Shown here: positions 9,522 through 18,392 of the stretch, in pieces
Layout: each line of letters starts with the position of its first letter
Numbering within the stretch: the stretch's first letter is position 1
Assembly: GCF_008365385.1 (NCBI RefSeq)
Contig: NZ_QOVF01000001.1
Coordinates: 1,054,001 to 1,118,000 of the forward strand
Length of the DNA: 64,000 bases
Source: Halopseudomonas laoshanensis
GTDB lineage: Bacteria; Pseudomonadota; Gammaproteobacteria; Pseudomonadales; Pseudomonadaceae
Reading direction: 5' to 3'
Notes under the pieces: generated by a model
The model's input: only the letters and a program-made list of their open reading frames with translations
Told to the model about the DNA's origin: nothing
The model's database searches: none
Program-made: the position numbers and the translations under genes

Positions 9522-9540
9522 TTTATCAAGGTTACCTGAT

Positions 9541-9978
9541 ATGAACGTCATTACCAACTTAGGCCCCTTGGGCAGCTCGCTGATTGAGCTGCCTTTTTTT
9601 TCCTCGCGTGTTTCTGCCGGCTTTGCCAGCCCCGCGCTGGACCATATGGAGCAGGCTCTGTCCCTTGATGAACTGCTGGATATCGACGCGCCGCACACCT
9701 ACCTGGTGCGCTCAGCCGGCGACAGCATGGAAGGCGCCGGCATCTTTGATGGCGATATTCTGGTGGTCAACCGCGCGGTCAAGGAACAGAACGGCAATAT
9801 CGTGATTGCCGCCATCAACGGCGAAGCACTGGTGAAGCGGTTGTGCATTCGCGGTGATGAGGTAGTGCTCAGAGCCGAAAACCCCAAGTATCCGCCGGTA
9901 TACGTGATGGAAGGCGATGAGCTGCTGATCTGGGGTGTGGTGAAATTCAACATACACGGGCATCTGTGTCATGGCTGA
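9541..9978 (+). CDS. umuD: UmuD, self-cleaving subunit of DNA polymerase V
   Basis: LexA-like serine/lysine peptidase that cuts itself on RecA filaments to give UmuD', the accessory subunit of translesion polymerase V. The cleavage site is the Ala-Gly in [11 protein letters not shown] near residue 23. The catalytic serine is in GDSMEGAGI and the lysine in EALVKRL. Length is 145 residues, usual for UmuD. I chose the ATG at 9541 because an in-frame start further upstream (9487) would place the LexA box inside the gene. The 3' end overlaps umuC by eight bases, so translation is coupled. Confidence 0.95.
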   Translation: MNVITNLGPLGSSLIELPFFSSRVSAGFASPALDHMEQALSLDELLDIDAPHTYLVRSAGDSMEGAGIFDGDILVVNRAVKEQNGNIVIAAINGEALVKRLCIRGDEVVLRAENPKYPPVYVMEGDELLIWGVVKFNIHGHLCHG

Positions 9979-11242
9979 CCCGGTGTTTGCGTTGATCGAC
10001 TGCAACTCTTTTTATGCCAGTTGCGAGCGGGTGTTTCGCCCTGATCTGGCACGCACGCCCATTGTGGTGCTGAGCAACAACGACGGCTGCGTCATCGCCC
10101 GCTCGGCCGATGCCAAACCCTACGTCAAAATGGGCGCCCCCTACCATCAGGTGCATGAAGTGTTGAGGCAGCACGGCATCCTCGCCTTCAGCAGTAATTA
10201 TTCGTTGTACGGCGATATCAGCGAGCGCGTCATGACCGTGATCGAAGGCCTGGTACCGGGCCTGGAGGTGTACTCAATCGATGAAGCCTTCGCCGATATG
10301 AGCGGCATCCAGGACCGGGACCAGCTAGGCCGCCAGATACGCGCCAAGGTACTCAAGACCACCGGCATACCCACCTGCGTCGGCATAGCTCAAACCAAAA
10401 CATTGGCCAAGCTGGCGAACCACGCAGCTAAACGCTGGCAAAAGCACTACGGCGGCGTAATGGACATCTGCGATCCCGAGCGCCGCGACAAGGTGCTGAA
10501 GGCAGTAAAGGTCAATGAAGTATGGGGTGTGGGCCGGCGCATGAACGAACACCTCACGGCCATGGGTATAAACACCGCGTGGGACCTGGCCCAGGCCGAC
10601 GCCTGGACCCTGCGCCAGAAGTTCAGCATCGTAGTGGAAAAGACCGCCCGCGAACTGCGCGGCGTATCCTGCCTCGCGCTGGAAGAAGCAGCCCCGGCCA
10701 AACAGGAAATCTGCAGCAGCCGTTCATTCGGTCACCGCCTGAAAGAAATAGAGCCGATCCGCGAAGCGGTGGCCACTTACGCATCCCGCGCATGCGAGAA
10801 ACTAAGGGCGCAAGGCTCGCTGTGCAAAAAGGTCCGGGTCGCTATCCGCACCGGCATGTTCAACCCCACCGAAGCCAAGTTTGCCAAGGGCATCGTCTGC
10901 GAACTGCCATACCCCACGGACGATACGCGGCTGATCATCCGCGCCGCGCTACAAGGGCTGGACGCCGTATTCAGGAAAGGGCACGCCTACGCCAAGGCAG
11001 AAGTCATGCTGCTGGATCTGCGCCAACAGGGCGAGTTCACCGATGATCTGTTCGCCGAGACTCAGCCCGTCGCCGCCGAAAAGGTCATGAGCGTGCTGGA
11101 CAGCATCAATAACCGCTGGGGCAGGGGCACCATGCGCCCGGCCCGCGTGCCGGTCACGCCCGAATGGGGCATGAAGCAGGACCTGAAAAGCCCCAACTAC
11201 ACCACCCGCTGGGATCAGTTGTGGACGGCGCGGTGTAAATGA
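9971..11242 (+). CDS. umuC: UmuC, catalytic subunit of DNA polymerase V
   Basis: Y-family DNA polymerase for error-prone translesion synthesis under SOS control. The palm domain has [16 protein letters not shown] with the first metal-binding aspartate and steric gate region, and YSIDEAF with the second catalytic acidic pair near residue 100. Helix-hairpin-helix segments follow ([10 protein letters not shown]), then the little-finger domain and a C-terminal UmuC-specific part ending in TTRWDQLW. At 423 residues it is full length. It overlaps umuD by eight bases and is the last gene of the operon. Confidence 0.96.
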   Translation: MADPVFALIDCNSFYASCERVFRPDLARTPIVVLSNNDGCVIARSADAKPYVKMGAPYHQVHEVLRQHGILAFSSNYSLYGDISERVMTVIEGLVPGLEVYSIDEAFADMSGIQDRDQLGRQIRAKVLKTTGIPTCVGIAQTKTLAKLANHAAKRWQKHYGGVMDICDPERRDKVLKAVKVNEVWGVGRRMNEHLTAMGINTAWDLAQADAWTLRQKFSIVVEKTARELRGVSCLALEEAAPAKQEICSSRSFGHRLKEIEPIREAVATYASRACEKLRAQGSLCKKVRVAIRTGMFNPTEAKFAKGIVCELPYPTDDTRLIIRAALQGLDAVFRKGHAYAKAEVMLLDLRQQGEFTDDLFAETQPVAAEKVMSVLDSINNRWGRGTMRPARVPVTPEWGMKQDLKSPNYTTRWDQLWTARCK

Positions 11243-11413
11243 GTTCTATCTAGTTGCGAAGTCTTCGGTTAGCGACAGCTAACGGCCAGAAGCGGTCCTT
11301 GAGTAACTTCGAAGCCGGGGCCAATTCAGAGGGCGCTGCGGGACGGAAAAGCCGAATGACCCAACCCCCAAAAGCAGTAGGACTCTCGTGGTGAGAGCCC
11401 GGGTTCTGGATAT

Positions 11414-11785
11414 TTATTCTGGGTGTTTAACGCTCGAAACTAAAAATTTATATCCGCTGCCATAGCCGGGAATCGTCAGGCTATGTCCCGGCAGGCACGC
11501 CAGCAGAGCACAACCGAGGGGGGAGAAAATCGAAATTTGAGATCCTTTGCTGTAATTTTTGGCGGTTAAGGTCAGCGTTTGGAACTCCAAAGTTTCTCTA
11601 TCCAATAAAACAACGGTGCTGTTGATTCGTGCTCGAGGATCATTAAGTGCTTTTGCCCCATCGAGACCTAAAGACTCCAGTTTTCCCACTACAGTGGCCA
11701 GTTCGCGCGGACCAATCATAAGGCAAGTCGAGCCACTGATCTTTTTTCCGCGCACATGCGCGCGAGCGCCAATAACGGACGACAT
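11414..11785 (-). CDS. Rnk/GreA-GreB C-terminal-domain-like protein
   Basis: Small protein (123 residues) whose second half looks like the FKBP-type C-terminal domain of GreA/GreB and the nucleoside-diphosphate-kinase regulator Rnk: TVVLLDRETLEFQTLTL, then ISIFSPLGCALLACLPGHSL, the strand-turn-strand with the conserved Ser-Pro-Leu-Gly. The coiled-coil arm of true Gre factors is missing; only a short N-terminal helix is present. Rnk-like proteins bind RNA polymerase. The end GYGSGYKFLVSSVKHPE is longer than in Rnk. It stands alone downstream of umuC on the opposite strand. Family membership is likely, the exact role open. Confidence 0.65.
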   Translation of the reverse strand: MSSVIGARAHVRGKKISGSTCLMIGPRELATVVGKLESLGLDGAKALNDPRARINSTVVLLDRETLEFQTLTLTAKNYSKGSQISIFSPLGCALLACLPGHSLTIPGYGSGYKFLVSSVKHPE

Positions 11786-11818
11786 TTCAAAATCCTATGT
11801 GATGTTTGAGATAAACGA

Positions 11819-11850
11819 TAAGCCGGGTACGGTGGCCCCGTCCCGGCTTA
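11819..11850 (+). repeat. strong inverted repeat, terminator-like
   Basis: TAAGCCGGG (11819-11827) and CCCGGCTTA (11842-11850) pair perfectly over nine bases. Inside, ACGG and CCGT extend the stem by four pairs with one bulged T. There is no T-run on either side. It lies in the promoter region of the Rnk-like gene and before the GFA remnant and may be a terminator left from a lost gene. Confidence 0.45.
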
Positions 11851-12168
11851 ATTCAGGAAGGCGAAAGGTCTTGCGGTATTTCTATCAGTCATGGGCATGG
11901 CAAATTGGTCTTTCTCGTGTTCTACACTGGCTACCATAAGCTACCTAGAAATAAAGACAACTCCGGGGCCATACATATTGTAAAAAGAGAGCATCTGCCC
12001 ACGTGGGAAATTGAAGTGAACCTGGGCTTGCTGGATGTGCCGGATCAGTTTGTGCCGGCTTATGAGCTTTGGGTTAAACGGCGTGAGGGGTGGTTGCCGG
12101 AGTTTGTGGGGCTAGGCGATATGAGGGATCGGGAGGGGTTGGGTCTGGGTGAGGATAAAATTCTTTGA
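11848..12168 (+). pseudogene. remnant of a GFA-family (glutathione-dependent formaldehyde-activating-like) protein
   Basis: The open frame ends in a stretch that resembles the C-terminus of GFA-domain proteins: REHLPTWEIEVNLGLLDVP, then YELWVKRREGWLPEF and DMRDRE. In GFA proteins this tail follows several zinc-binding cysteines (CxC, CxxC), but none of those is present here, and the residues before about base 11980 do not look like the family. The only plausible start is a TTG at 11905. I read this as a 3' fragment of a gene whose 5' part was lost. A short functional protein is less likely. Confidence 0.45.
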
Positions 12169-12388
12169 AGGGCAGTTTTCGGCCAAAAAAAGCGGTTGCT
12201 CACCATGAGCAGTTTCCACCTCATAAACGTCACTGTAGGTCTGGCTGCACCTCTTCCGTGGGGCGTTGACCCAGAGTGAATTACCTGCGGGGGTAATATT
12301 CATCTGACCCCGATTACTCAGGTGGTGAAGACACCAACCCGGAGAAGTTGTTCGCTGCACGACCTATCATCTTTTTAAGGCTGTGGCG
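12169..12388. other. intergenic stretch downstream of hsdR
   Basis: About 220 bases between the GFA remnant and the end of hsdR. I see no convincing coding frame. A short inverted repeat (TGCTC/GAGCA, 12197-12211) followed on the minus strand by a run of T could be a weak terminator for the hsd operon. Confidence 0.3.
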
Positions 12389-14950
12389 TCAGGTCCGCCG
12401 GTTTTTATCCTGGCTCTGCGCTGCGTAAAGGAGCCGTTGAAAGCCCAGAAAGGTTTCGCGGATCGTTGCCGTTGAGCCCATTTCACTCGCTGCATCGCTG
12501 ATGGTGTTGTATTTCAGCTCGATCAGGCCGCGCATCTTTTTCGGTGATAACTCTGCCACACCGTCTTCGATGTATTTGCTCAGCACAAAATCGATGAATT
12601 CCTGTTGTTTGTAGTTGCTGTAGGCCTGAGCGATGGCGGGCTTGGCGCTGTGTACCCGCTCTGTGCGGGTGTGGGTTTCGGCGGCATAGGCAACGTAAGC
12701 CAGCACGTCGTAGACGTCGCTGTCTTTGGCGTCGATGAGTTCTTTCATGCTGTCCAGCTGCTCCTCGCCGTAACCGGCCTCACTCAGGTCTTCCAGCAGC
12801 TTTTCGCGGGTGGCGGGGTCGCTCCATATCTGGCGCAGCTGGTCTTCGTCGCTGAAGAACTGGGGAATCTGGCCAAACAAACGCTCGATAAACTCTTTGG
12901 CAGTAATCGGCTTGCCTTCGGGGCTCCAGTACAGCGCCGAGGCAATATGTTTGATGCTGCGCGCTTTGCCGTCGCTAAGGTGAATCACCAGCTTTTCAGG
13001 TTTTTTGCACGCGCAAGGGGATTCACCGCATACCGGGCATGGCTGGTCGGCACACACACAAGGGTTTTGCCCACATTCCGCGCAGCCTGCTGCTGGGCAG
13101 TTGCAGGGCACTTCCGCACAAACCGGGCAGGCCGTTACGCAGCCACAGGGATTAAAGCCGCAAACCGGGCAGGGCTCTTTGGAGCAGGTGCAGGGGTTGT
13201 GGCCGCAGGTTGCGCAGTCTTTATCCTCTGGCGGCAGCGGCTCGCCATCCCACGCTGGGTCGGCAAAGTTGTAGTGCGCTTTGACGAAGTCGTAGATGGT
13301 GAAATAGTCTTTGCCATCGTACAGGCGGGTGCCGCGACCGATGATTTGCTTGAACTCGATCATGTTGTTGCAGGGCCGCATCAGCACGATATTGCGCACA
13401 TTGCGGGCATCCACCCCGGTGGAGAGTTTGCGCGAGGTAGTGAGAATGGTGGGGATGGTCTTTTCGTTGTCCTGAAATACCTTCAGGTCACTCTCCCCGG
13501 CGCTGCCATCGTTGGCGGTCACACGCACGCAGTAGCCGGGGTTGCTGGTCCATTTCCTCTCTACTGCGTACTGGTTGATAAAGTCCCGCACCATGCCGGC
13601 GTGTTCCTGGGTGGCGCAGAAAACGATAGTTTTGTCATGGGGGTTGATGCGATCCATCCAGTAGCGCACGCGCATCTGCTCGCGCTGGGGGATGGTGATA
13701 ATGCGGTTGAAGTCCGCCTCTTTGTAGACGCGGCCTGGTTCCGACTCGCCTTTGATCACCACACCATCGCCGGGGGTGTAGACGTACTCGTCCAGGGTGC
13801 CGACGATGGGCAGCACTTTAAACGGGGTGAGGAAGCCGTCGTTAATGCCTTCCTTCAGGGCGTAGCTGTAAACCGGCTCGCCAAAGTAGCTGTAGGTGTT
13901 GGCATTCACCGTGCGCTTGGGCGTGGCGGTGAGGCCCAGCTGCACTGCCGGTGAGAAGTAATCAAGAATATCGCGCCAGCTGCTCTCGTCGTTGGCGCCG
14001 CCGCGGTGACACTCATCGATGATAATGAAGTCGAAGAAGTCTTCCGGGTAGTCGCCGAAGTAGGGCGTCTTGTTGCCGTGCTCGTCTTCTGGCCCGCTCA
14101 TAAAGGTCTGGAAGATGGTGAAGAAGACGCTGGCATTCTTAGGCACCGCCCCCAGTTTTCTAACCTCCCCCGGTTCAATGCGCACAATGGCGTCTTCACC
14201 AAAGGGGCCAAAATCGTTAAAGGCCTGATTGGCCAGTACGTTGCGGTCGGCCAGAAATAGAATGCGCGGGCGCTTTTTGGCGGCAGCGGGGTGGGTTTGC
14301 GCATGCAGGCTCCAGCGGCTGTGGAACAGCTTCCAGGCGGCTTGAAAGGCAATGCAGGTTTTGCCGGTGCCGGTGGCGAGCGTCAACAGAATGCGCTGCC
14401 GGCCCTGAGCGATGGCCTCCAACGCGCTATTGATGGCGTTTTCCTGATAGTAGCGGGGCTGCCAATCGCCTTTGCACTCAAAGGGAATCTGGGCAAAGCG
14501 CTCGCGCCACACGGCGGCAAAGCCCGGCTCGGGCAGGGCGCCGGGCTTATGGCTGGGGTCAAAGGTCAGCTGCCACAACTCAGCGGGGCTTAAAAAGCGC
14601 TCTACCAGCTTTTCTTCACCGGTGAGCATATCCATCTGGTAGATATCGTGGCCATTGGTGGCGTAGCCAAAGCGGCACTGCAGGCGCTGGGCGTAGTCCT
14701 TGGCCTGACGCACGCCCTCGGTATAACTCAGACTCTCCTTTTTGGCCTCAATGGCCGCCAGCTTGCGGCCCTGATACTCCATTACATAGTCACTGTTCAG
14801 GCTGGCCGCGCGTTTGCCGCCACCGATGATCCGGCCCTGGGTAATCGACCACTCGCGGCGGATATAGCTGTGCTCCACCACGCCCCAGCCCGCCTCGACC
14901 AGTTTGGGGTCGATCAGGTTGGCTCTGGTATCCGCTTCGTTCATGGTCAT
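12389..14950 (-). CDS. hsdR: type I restriction enzyme R subunit HsdR, EcoEI-like, with cysteine-repeat insert
   Basis: Motor and nuclease subunit of a type I restriction-modification complex. The N-terminal nuclease domain has the PD-(D/E)xK-type pattern DYVMEYQGRKLAAIEAKKES. The SF2 translocase motor follows: Walker A LATGTGKTCIAFQ near residue 190, the DEAD-type box IIDECHRGG near 310, LTATPKRT near 340, and IGRGTRLYDGKDYF in the second RecA-like lobe. Between this and the C-terminal domain (residues about 577-647) lies an insert of five C-x2-C-x4-C-x-C repeats, 20 cysteines in all, likely zinc-binding. The C-terminal part (EFIERLFGQIPQF to the end) contacts the methylase core. It lies 85 bases after hsdS and is the last gene of hsdM-hsdS-hsdR. 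Confidence 0.94.
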   Translation of the reverse strand: MTMNEADTRANLIDPKLVEAGWGVVEHSYIRREWSITQGRIIGGGKRAASLNSDYVMEYQGRKLAAIEAKKESLSYTEGVRQAKDYAQRLQCRFGYATNGHDIYQMDMLTGEEKLVERFLSPAELWQLTFDPSHKPGALPEPGFAAVWRERFAQIPFECKGDWQPRYYQENAINSALEAIAQGRQRILLTLATGTGKTCIAFQAAWKLFHSRWSLHAQTHPAAAKKRPRILFLADRNVLANQAFNDFGPFGEDAIVRIEPGEVRKLGAVPKNASVFFTIFQTFMSGPEDEHGNKTPYFGDYPEDFFDFIIIDECHRGGANDESSWRDILDYFSPAVQLGLTATPKRTVNANTYSYFGEPVYSYALKEGINDGFLTPFKVLPIVGTLDEYVYTPGDGVVIKGESEPGRVYKEADFNRIITIPQREQMRVRYWMDRINPHDKTIVFCATQEHAGMVRDFINQYAVERKWTSNPGYCVRVTANDGSAGESDLKVFQDNEKTIPTILTTSRKLSTGVDARNVRNIVLMRPCNNMIEFKQIIGRGTRLYDGKDYFTIYDFVKAHYNFADPAWDGEPLPPEDKDCATCGHNPCTCSKEPCPVCGFNPCGCVTACPVCAEVPCNCPAAGCAECGQNPCVCADQPCPVCGESPCACKKPEKLVIHLSDGKARSIKHIASALYWSPEGKPITAKEFIERLFGQIPQFFSDEDQLRQIWSDPATREKLLEDLSEAGYGEEQLDSMKELIDAKDSDVYDVLAYVAYAAETHTRTERVHSAKPAIAQAYSNYKQQEFIDFVLSKYIEDGVAELSPKKMRGLIELKYNTISDAASEMGSTATIRETFLGFQRLLYAAQSQDKNRRT

Positions 14951-15035
14951 GGGTTGTCCGTTCCCTGCAATTCTAAATATCTAATATGAAATCCAGCTGG
15001 CCTGTTCTGTTCTTAGCAAAGAGACAAATGCCAGA

Positions 15036-16214
15036 TCAGGCAGCTACCTCATTGCAACGCTTTGTCAGCTCTCCTGAAAAGGCTTTTTGTAACAGAGATT
15101 TTTTTAGCTCATCTAATCGATCGAGCTTAGCTTTGTATATTCTTTGAACCTGATTTAATTCATCTTCTAGAGCAGAAATCCTTTCTACAATATCTTTGGC
15201 TATCACACTATCGACCGAGGGGACGGAGATGCTGTTGAGGGCCTTTTGGTTCAGTTTTGGCTGAGCCATTCCGGAGACATAAGGCTCCAGAGAAATGGAG
15301 TTCAGATAGTACTCTATGAACTTTTGAATAAACGAATCCTTAAACCTCAATACGTGGGCATGATTGTTAACCCAGTATTTGCCAGTGGCTGTAAATGCAA
15401 TTGGATAGGTTCTAGCCAATAGATTCGCACCATCTTCTGAAACTAATAGCAACTCTTCATCAAAAATATAATCATTTACGTAATCAACGATTCCAGAGGC
15501 CCCATAATAAGGGTGTTCACCCTCAACTCTATCCTTCTTTGTGATTGGGATTCTTTTGCTATCAAGGTTTTCTGCGATGTCCGCAAGCGTAGAGTCAACC
15601 CACCCATCCCCACTCAGGCTAAACACCTGCTGCAAATAGCTTTCAAACAGTTCGCGGGCGTTTTTGAGGTTTTGTTCGGTTAAGGCGCGGGCTTTGTCGA
15701 TGTCGGCAAAGGCCTGGTCGAGGATGGCGACGATGCGTTTTTGTTCTTCTACGAGGGGGAGTGGAATTTCTGAATCTTCAATAAATTCCTTAGGTACTCG
15801 TTTATGTCCAACTGCACCAGTCATTACGGCCTGACCCTGCTCTCGGAACGATGGGCGCAGAAGGTAGTAGTACAGGTACTCTGGAATTAACTGGTTCGAG
15901 GTCCGAAATACGATGAACTCGCTCGATCCAAAGCCGACCCCATTCGTCAGGCCTTTTGCAATGCCTAGCTTTCCATTTTCAAAGCATGGTGTGATTTTGG
16001 CCAGCAGAACATCATTTTCAGCAAAGTAAGTATAGCTGCCAGTTACTTCGGAAAGTGCTTTGTCTTCCTCCAGTGCTAGATGAGGGGTACCAATGCCCAA
16101 GTTGTTCATTGGGACAAACGAAACCAAATCACTTTCTTTCAATGTCTTTTTGGCTTCTGATTTTGGTGGTTTGATCTCGCAGCATTCTGCCAGCCTGACA
16201 TTCTTCCAAGTCAT
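15036..16214 (-). CDS. hsdS: type I restriction enzyme specificity subunit HsdS
   Basis: DNA-recognition subunit of the type I system. Two target recognition domains can be seen: TRD1 at about residues 1-150 and TRD2 at about 205-335. Each is followed by a helical spacer with the family pattern: IPLPLVEEQKRIVAILDQAF after TRD1, and RLDELKKSLLQKAFSGEL after TRD2. The ATG overlaps the hsdM stop by one base, so translation is coupled. The part encoding TRD2 and the distal spacer (about 15060-15600) is distinctly richer in A and T than the central spacer and hsdM, as expected when recognition domains are exchanged between strains. The target sequence cannot be read from the protein. Confidence 0.92.
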   Translation of the reverse strand: MTWKNVRLAECCEIKPPKSEAKKTLKESDLVSFVPMNNLGIGTPHLALEEDKALSEVTGSYTYFAENDVLLAKITPCFENGKLGIAKGLTNGVGFGSSEFIVFRTSNQLIPEYLYYYLLRPSFREQGQAVMTGAVGHKRVPKEFIEDSEIPLPLVEEQKRIVAILDQAFADIDKARALTEQNLKNARELFESYLQQVFSLSGDGWVDSTLADIAENLDSKRIPITKKDRVEGEHPYYGASGIVDYVNDYIFDEELLLVSEDGANLLARTYPIAFTATGKYWVNNHAHVLRFKDSFIQKFIEYYLNSISLEPYVSGMAQPKLNQKALNSISVPSVDSVIAKDIVERISALEDELNQVQRIYKAKLDRLDELKKSLLQKAFSGELTKRCNEVAA

Positions 16215-17695
16215 CAGCCTGTAACCCTCTGAATCTTCGCCAATATCGCCTCACTCTCTTTATCCAGCGCAATAATCTCGGCAATGATCTCTTTCGGCTC
16301 CCGCAGCTCGGATTCTTCCTTCGCATTGGGGTTTTTGACCGATAGGTCCCAGGTGGCCCGATCAAGGTCAGCGACATTGAGTGACCAGGATTGGTCCGAA
16401 TCTGCCAAGCCTTTCTGCAGCTGCACAAACGCCTGCAGATCGTTGTCGTTGAGCGGGTTGGTTTTGCCCAGGCTGCGGCCGGGGTCGAGCTGGTAGTACC
16501 ACACCTTTTGCGTGGGTTCGCCTTTGGTAAAGAAGAGCACCACGGTTTTCACGCCAGCGCCGAGGAAGGTCTTGGCGGGGCAGTCGAGCACGGTGTGCAG
16601 GTTGTGGTTTTGCAGCAGCTCTTTGCGCAGGGCGACAGCGGCGTTGTCGGTGTTGCTTAAAAAGGTGTTTTTGATCACCACGGCGGCGCGGCCACCGGGT
16701 TTGAGTATCTTCATAAAGTGCTGCAGAAACAGAAAGGCGGTTTCGCCGGTTTTAATCGGGAAGTTCTGCTGCACCTCTTTGCGTTCTTTGCCGCCAAAGG
16801 GCGGGTTGGCGAGGATGATGTCGTGCTGATTGCTGGGTTGTATGTCCTGCAGGTTTTCCGCCAGCGTGTTGGTGTGGATCACGTTGGGGGTTTCGATGCC
16901 GTGCAGGATCATGTTCATGATGGCGATGACGTAGGCGAGGGATTTTTTCTCTTTGGCATAAAACGTTCGCTCTAGCAGTGTTTCCTTATCGCTGGTGGAT
17001 AAGCTGCGTTTTGGCTTGGTCTTCTGCTCATCTTCGTAATACAAATAATCGAATGCCTCACACAAGAAGCCTGCCGACCCAGCCGCGCCGTCGTAAATGG
17101 TTTCGCCGATGTGCGGTTGTACCACGTCGATCATGGCGCGAATCAGCGGGCGGGGCGTGTAGTACTCGCCACCGTTACGCCCGGCGTTGCCCATATTCTT
17201 GATCTTGGTTTCGTACAGGTGGCTGAGTTCGTGCTTTTCTTCCTGGGAACGGAAGCGCAGCTCGTCGACCTTTTCCAGGGCGTCTCTTAATGAATAGCCG
17301 CTCTGAATTTTGTTTTTGATCTCGCCAAAGATCTCGCCAATTTTGTATTCGATGGTGTCGGGGCCGTCGGCGCGCTTTTTAAAACCCTTGAGGTAGGGGA
17401 AGAGTTCGCCATCCACATAGTCCATCAGGTCATCGCCGGTGAGGGCGTTGTTGTGGTCAAAGTTGCCCGCGGCGTCCTTGGGCGCGGCCCAGCGGCTCCA
17501 GCGGTGGGCGTCGTCGATGATGTACTGGTAGCCTTCGCCCATCAGCTCGGCTGCAAGGCTACGCTCATGCTCCAAGTCGTCCAGGTATTTGAGAAACAGC
17601 ATCCAGCTGGTCTGCTCGGTGTAATCCAGCTCACTGGAGCAACCAGCGTCTTTCCACAGAACATCGTCAATGGCTTTGAAGGTTTGTTCAAACAT
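16214..17695 (-). CDS. hsdM: type I DNA methyltransferase subunit HsdM
   Basis: N6-adenine methyltransferase subunit of the type I system, 493 residues. The N-terminal helical domain (FEQTFKAIDDVLWKDAGC) is followed by the methylase domain with GEYYTPRPLIRAMI, the S-adenosylmethionine motif YDGAAGSAGFLCEAF near residue 203, and the catalytic motif IV LANPPFGGKE near residue 296. The C-terminal region (EIIAEIIALDKESEAILAKI) is the coiled segment that binds HsdS. It is the first gene of the operon. The promoter must lie in the stretch upstream of 17695. Confidence 0.95.
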   Translation of the reverse strand: MFEQTFKAIDDVLWKDAGCSSELDYTEQTSWMLFLKYLDDLEHERSLAAELMGEGYQYIIDDAHRWSRWAAPKDAAGNFDHNNALTGDDLMDYVDGELFPYLKGFKKRADGPDTIEYKIGEIFGEIKNKIQSGYSLRDALEKVDELRFRSQEEKHELSHLYETKIKNMGNAGRNGGEYYTPRPLIRAMIDVVQPHIGETIYDGAAGSAGFLCEAFDYLYYEDEQKTKPKRSLSTSDKETLLERTFYAKEKKSLAYVIAIMNMILHGIETPNVIHTNTLAENLQDIQPSNQHDIILANPPFGGKERKEVQQNFPIKTGETAFLFLQHFMKILKPGGRAAVVIKNTFLSNTDNAAVALRKELLQNHNLHTVLDCPAKTFLGAGVKTVVLFFTKGEPTQKVWYYQLDPGRSLGKTNPLNDNDLQAFVQLQKGLADSDQSWSLNVADLDRATWDLSVKNPNAKEESELREPKEIIAEIIALDKESEAILAKIQRVTG

Positions 17696-17830
17696 CTGGG
17701 GCGTGAATCCTTTTCAGTAGTGCCGTCTATCGCTGCAGTCGCAGCTGGCTTATGCCGTCAGATTTTGCCTTATTTGCTGCGGCGTGTCGTTGCTTTTGGG
17801 ATTAGTCGACCACTACAACATCGGGTAACG

Positions 17831-18043
17831 ATGGAGCAAGTGGAACGCTCAAGGCTAATGTTGGAGCTGAGCATTGTCAGCAACGCCACATTCGAAAATT
17901 CTACGAATCGGAACAAGTTCGCAAACTGGCCCAACCCCGTTTGTGGTGGTCGGACTCCGTTGGATATATTGGAAAATGATGACCCTGCGGCGCTCCGGCG
18001 TGCGGTTCACCAGCTTGGCTCTCAATCCCGTTGGTCTTGGTAA
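17831..18043 (+). pseudogene. antitoxin-like fragment (MbcA/ParS C-terminal domain similarity)
   Basis: A 70-residue open frame starting at ATG 17831, divergent from hsdM. Its middle part reads FANWPNPVCGGRTPLDILEN, followed by a helix (PAALRRAVHQLG). This resembles the C-terminal toxin-binding domain of Xre/MbcA/ParS antitoxins, whose consensus is roughly W-x-PNPALGGRTPLELL. No helix-turn-helix part and no toxin gene accompany it, and I see no good ribosome site. I think it is the remnant of a lost toxin-antitoxin pair; a short expressed protein remains possible. Confidence 0.4.
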
Positions 18044-18156
18044 GGCGGGGCGACCCTAGGTCGAATTCCGGCCGATCTCGCTTGCCGATTGAGACCGAAA
18101 GCCGACCAATCCGGCTGGAGAATGGTCCGACACACTGCTTGGTAAGCCTCATCTGA
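18044..18156. other. intergenic stretch, nothing recognised
   Basis: No convincing coding frame, hairpin or repeat seen between the antitoxin-like fragment and the DUF4345-like remnant. Confidence 0.3.
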
Positions 18157-18339
18157 AATGAAGGTGACTTTGTCCTTCCGGATGGTTTTCACGGCCTATT
18201 GTTGGGCATCGCTGCGGTGGGGAGGGTGCTGGCTTGGGCGGTGCATGATGCTACGCTGGCGCTTGATCTGATCGCCCCGGAGGTAATTATTGCCGCTGTG
18301 TTGCTGCTGGCGGCACGCCGGTTGGGTAAGACGGGTTAA
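18157..18339 (+). pseudogene. C-terminal remnant of a small membrane protein (DUF4345-like)
   Basis: The frame ending at TAA 18337-18339 encodes two hydrophobic segments: LLLGIAAVGRVLAWAVHDA and LIAPEVIIAAVLLLAARR, with a short basic tail. The spacing and the GRVLAWAVHD / PEVIIAAVLLL pattern recall the last two helices of DUF4345 proteins. The upstream part is missing: an in-frame stop sits at 18154, and the only nearby ATG (18158) is in another frame. Read as a truncated and probably dead gene. Family assignment is tentative. Confidence 0.35.
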
Positions 18340-18392
18340 GGCTACATAGTCAACCCACAGCTTCAGCTTTACGGCCACAAATGAGGCCGACG

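Noticed and set aside
11243-11413. Possible small RNA or regulator between umuC and the Rnk-like gene
   Set aside because: Only a weak short hairpin (ctctcgtggtgagag) is seen and there is no promoter or terminator to support a gene.
13005-13274. Plus-strand Gly/Gln/Thr-rich frame opposite the HsdR cysteine repeats
   Set aside because: Its repetitive look is only the antisense image of the cysteine repeat DNA.
12605-13954. Long open frame on the plus strand antisense to hsdR
   Set aside because: It lies fully inside hsdR on the other strand, has no ribosome site or family resemblance, and follows from the GC-rich codon pattern of hsdR.
12389-17695. Search for a DISARM/BREX or other defence island around hsdMSR
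   Set aside because: No further defence genes are seen next to the three hsd genes; flanks hold only remnants and ordinary genes.
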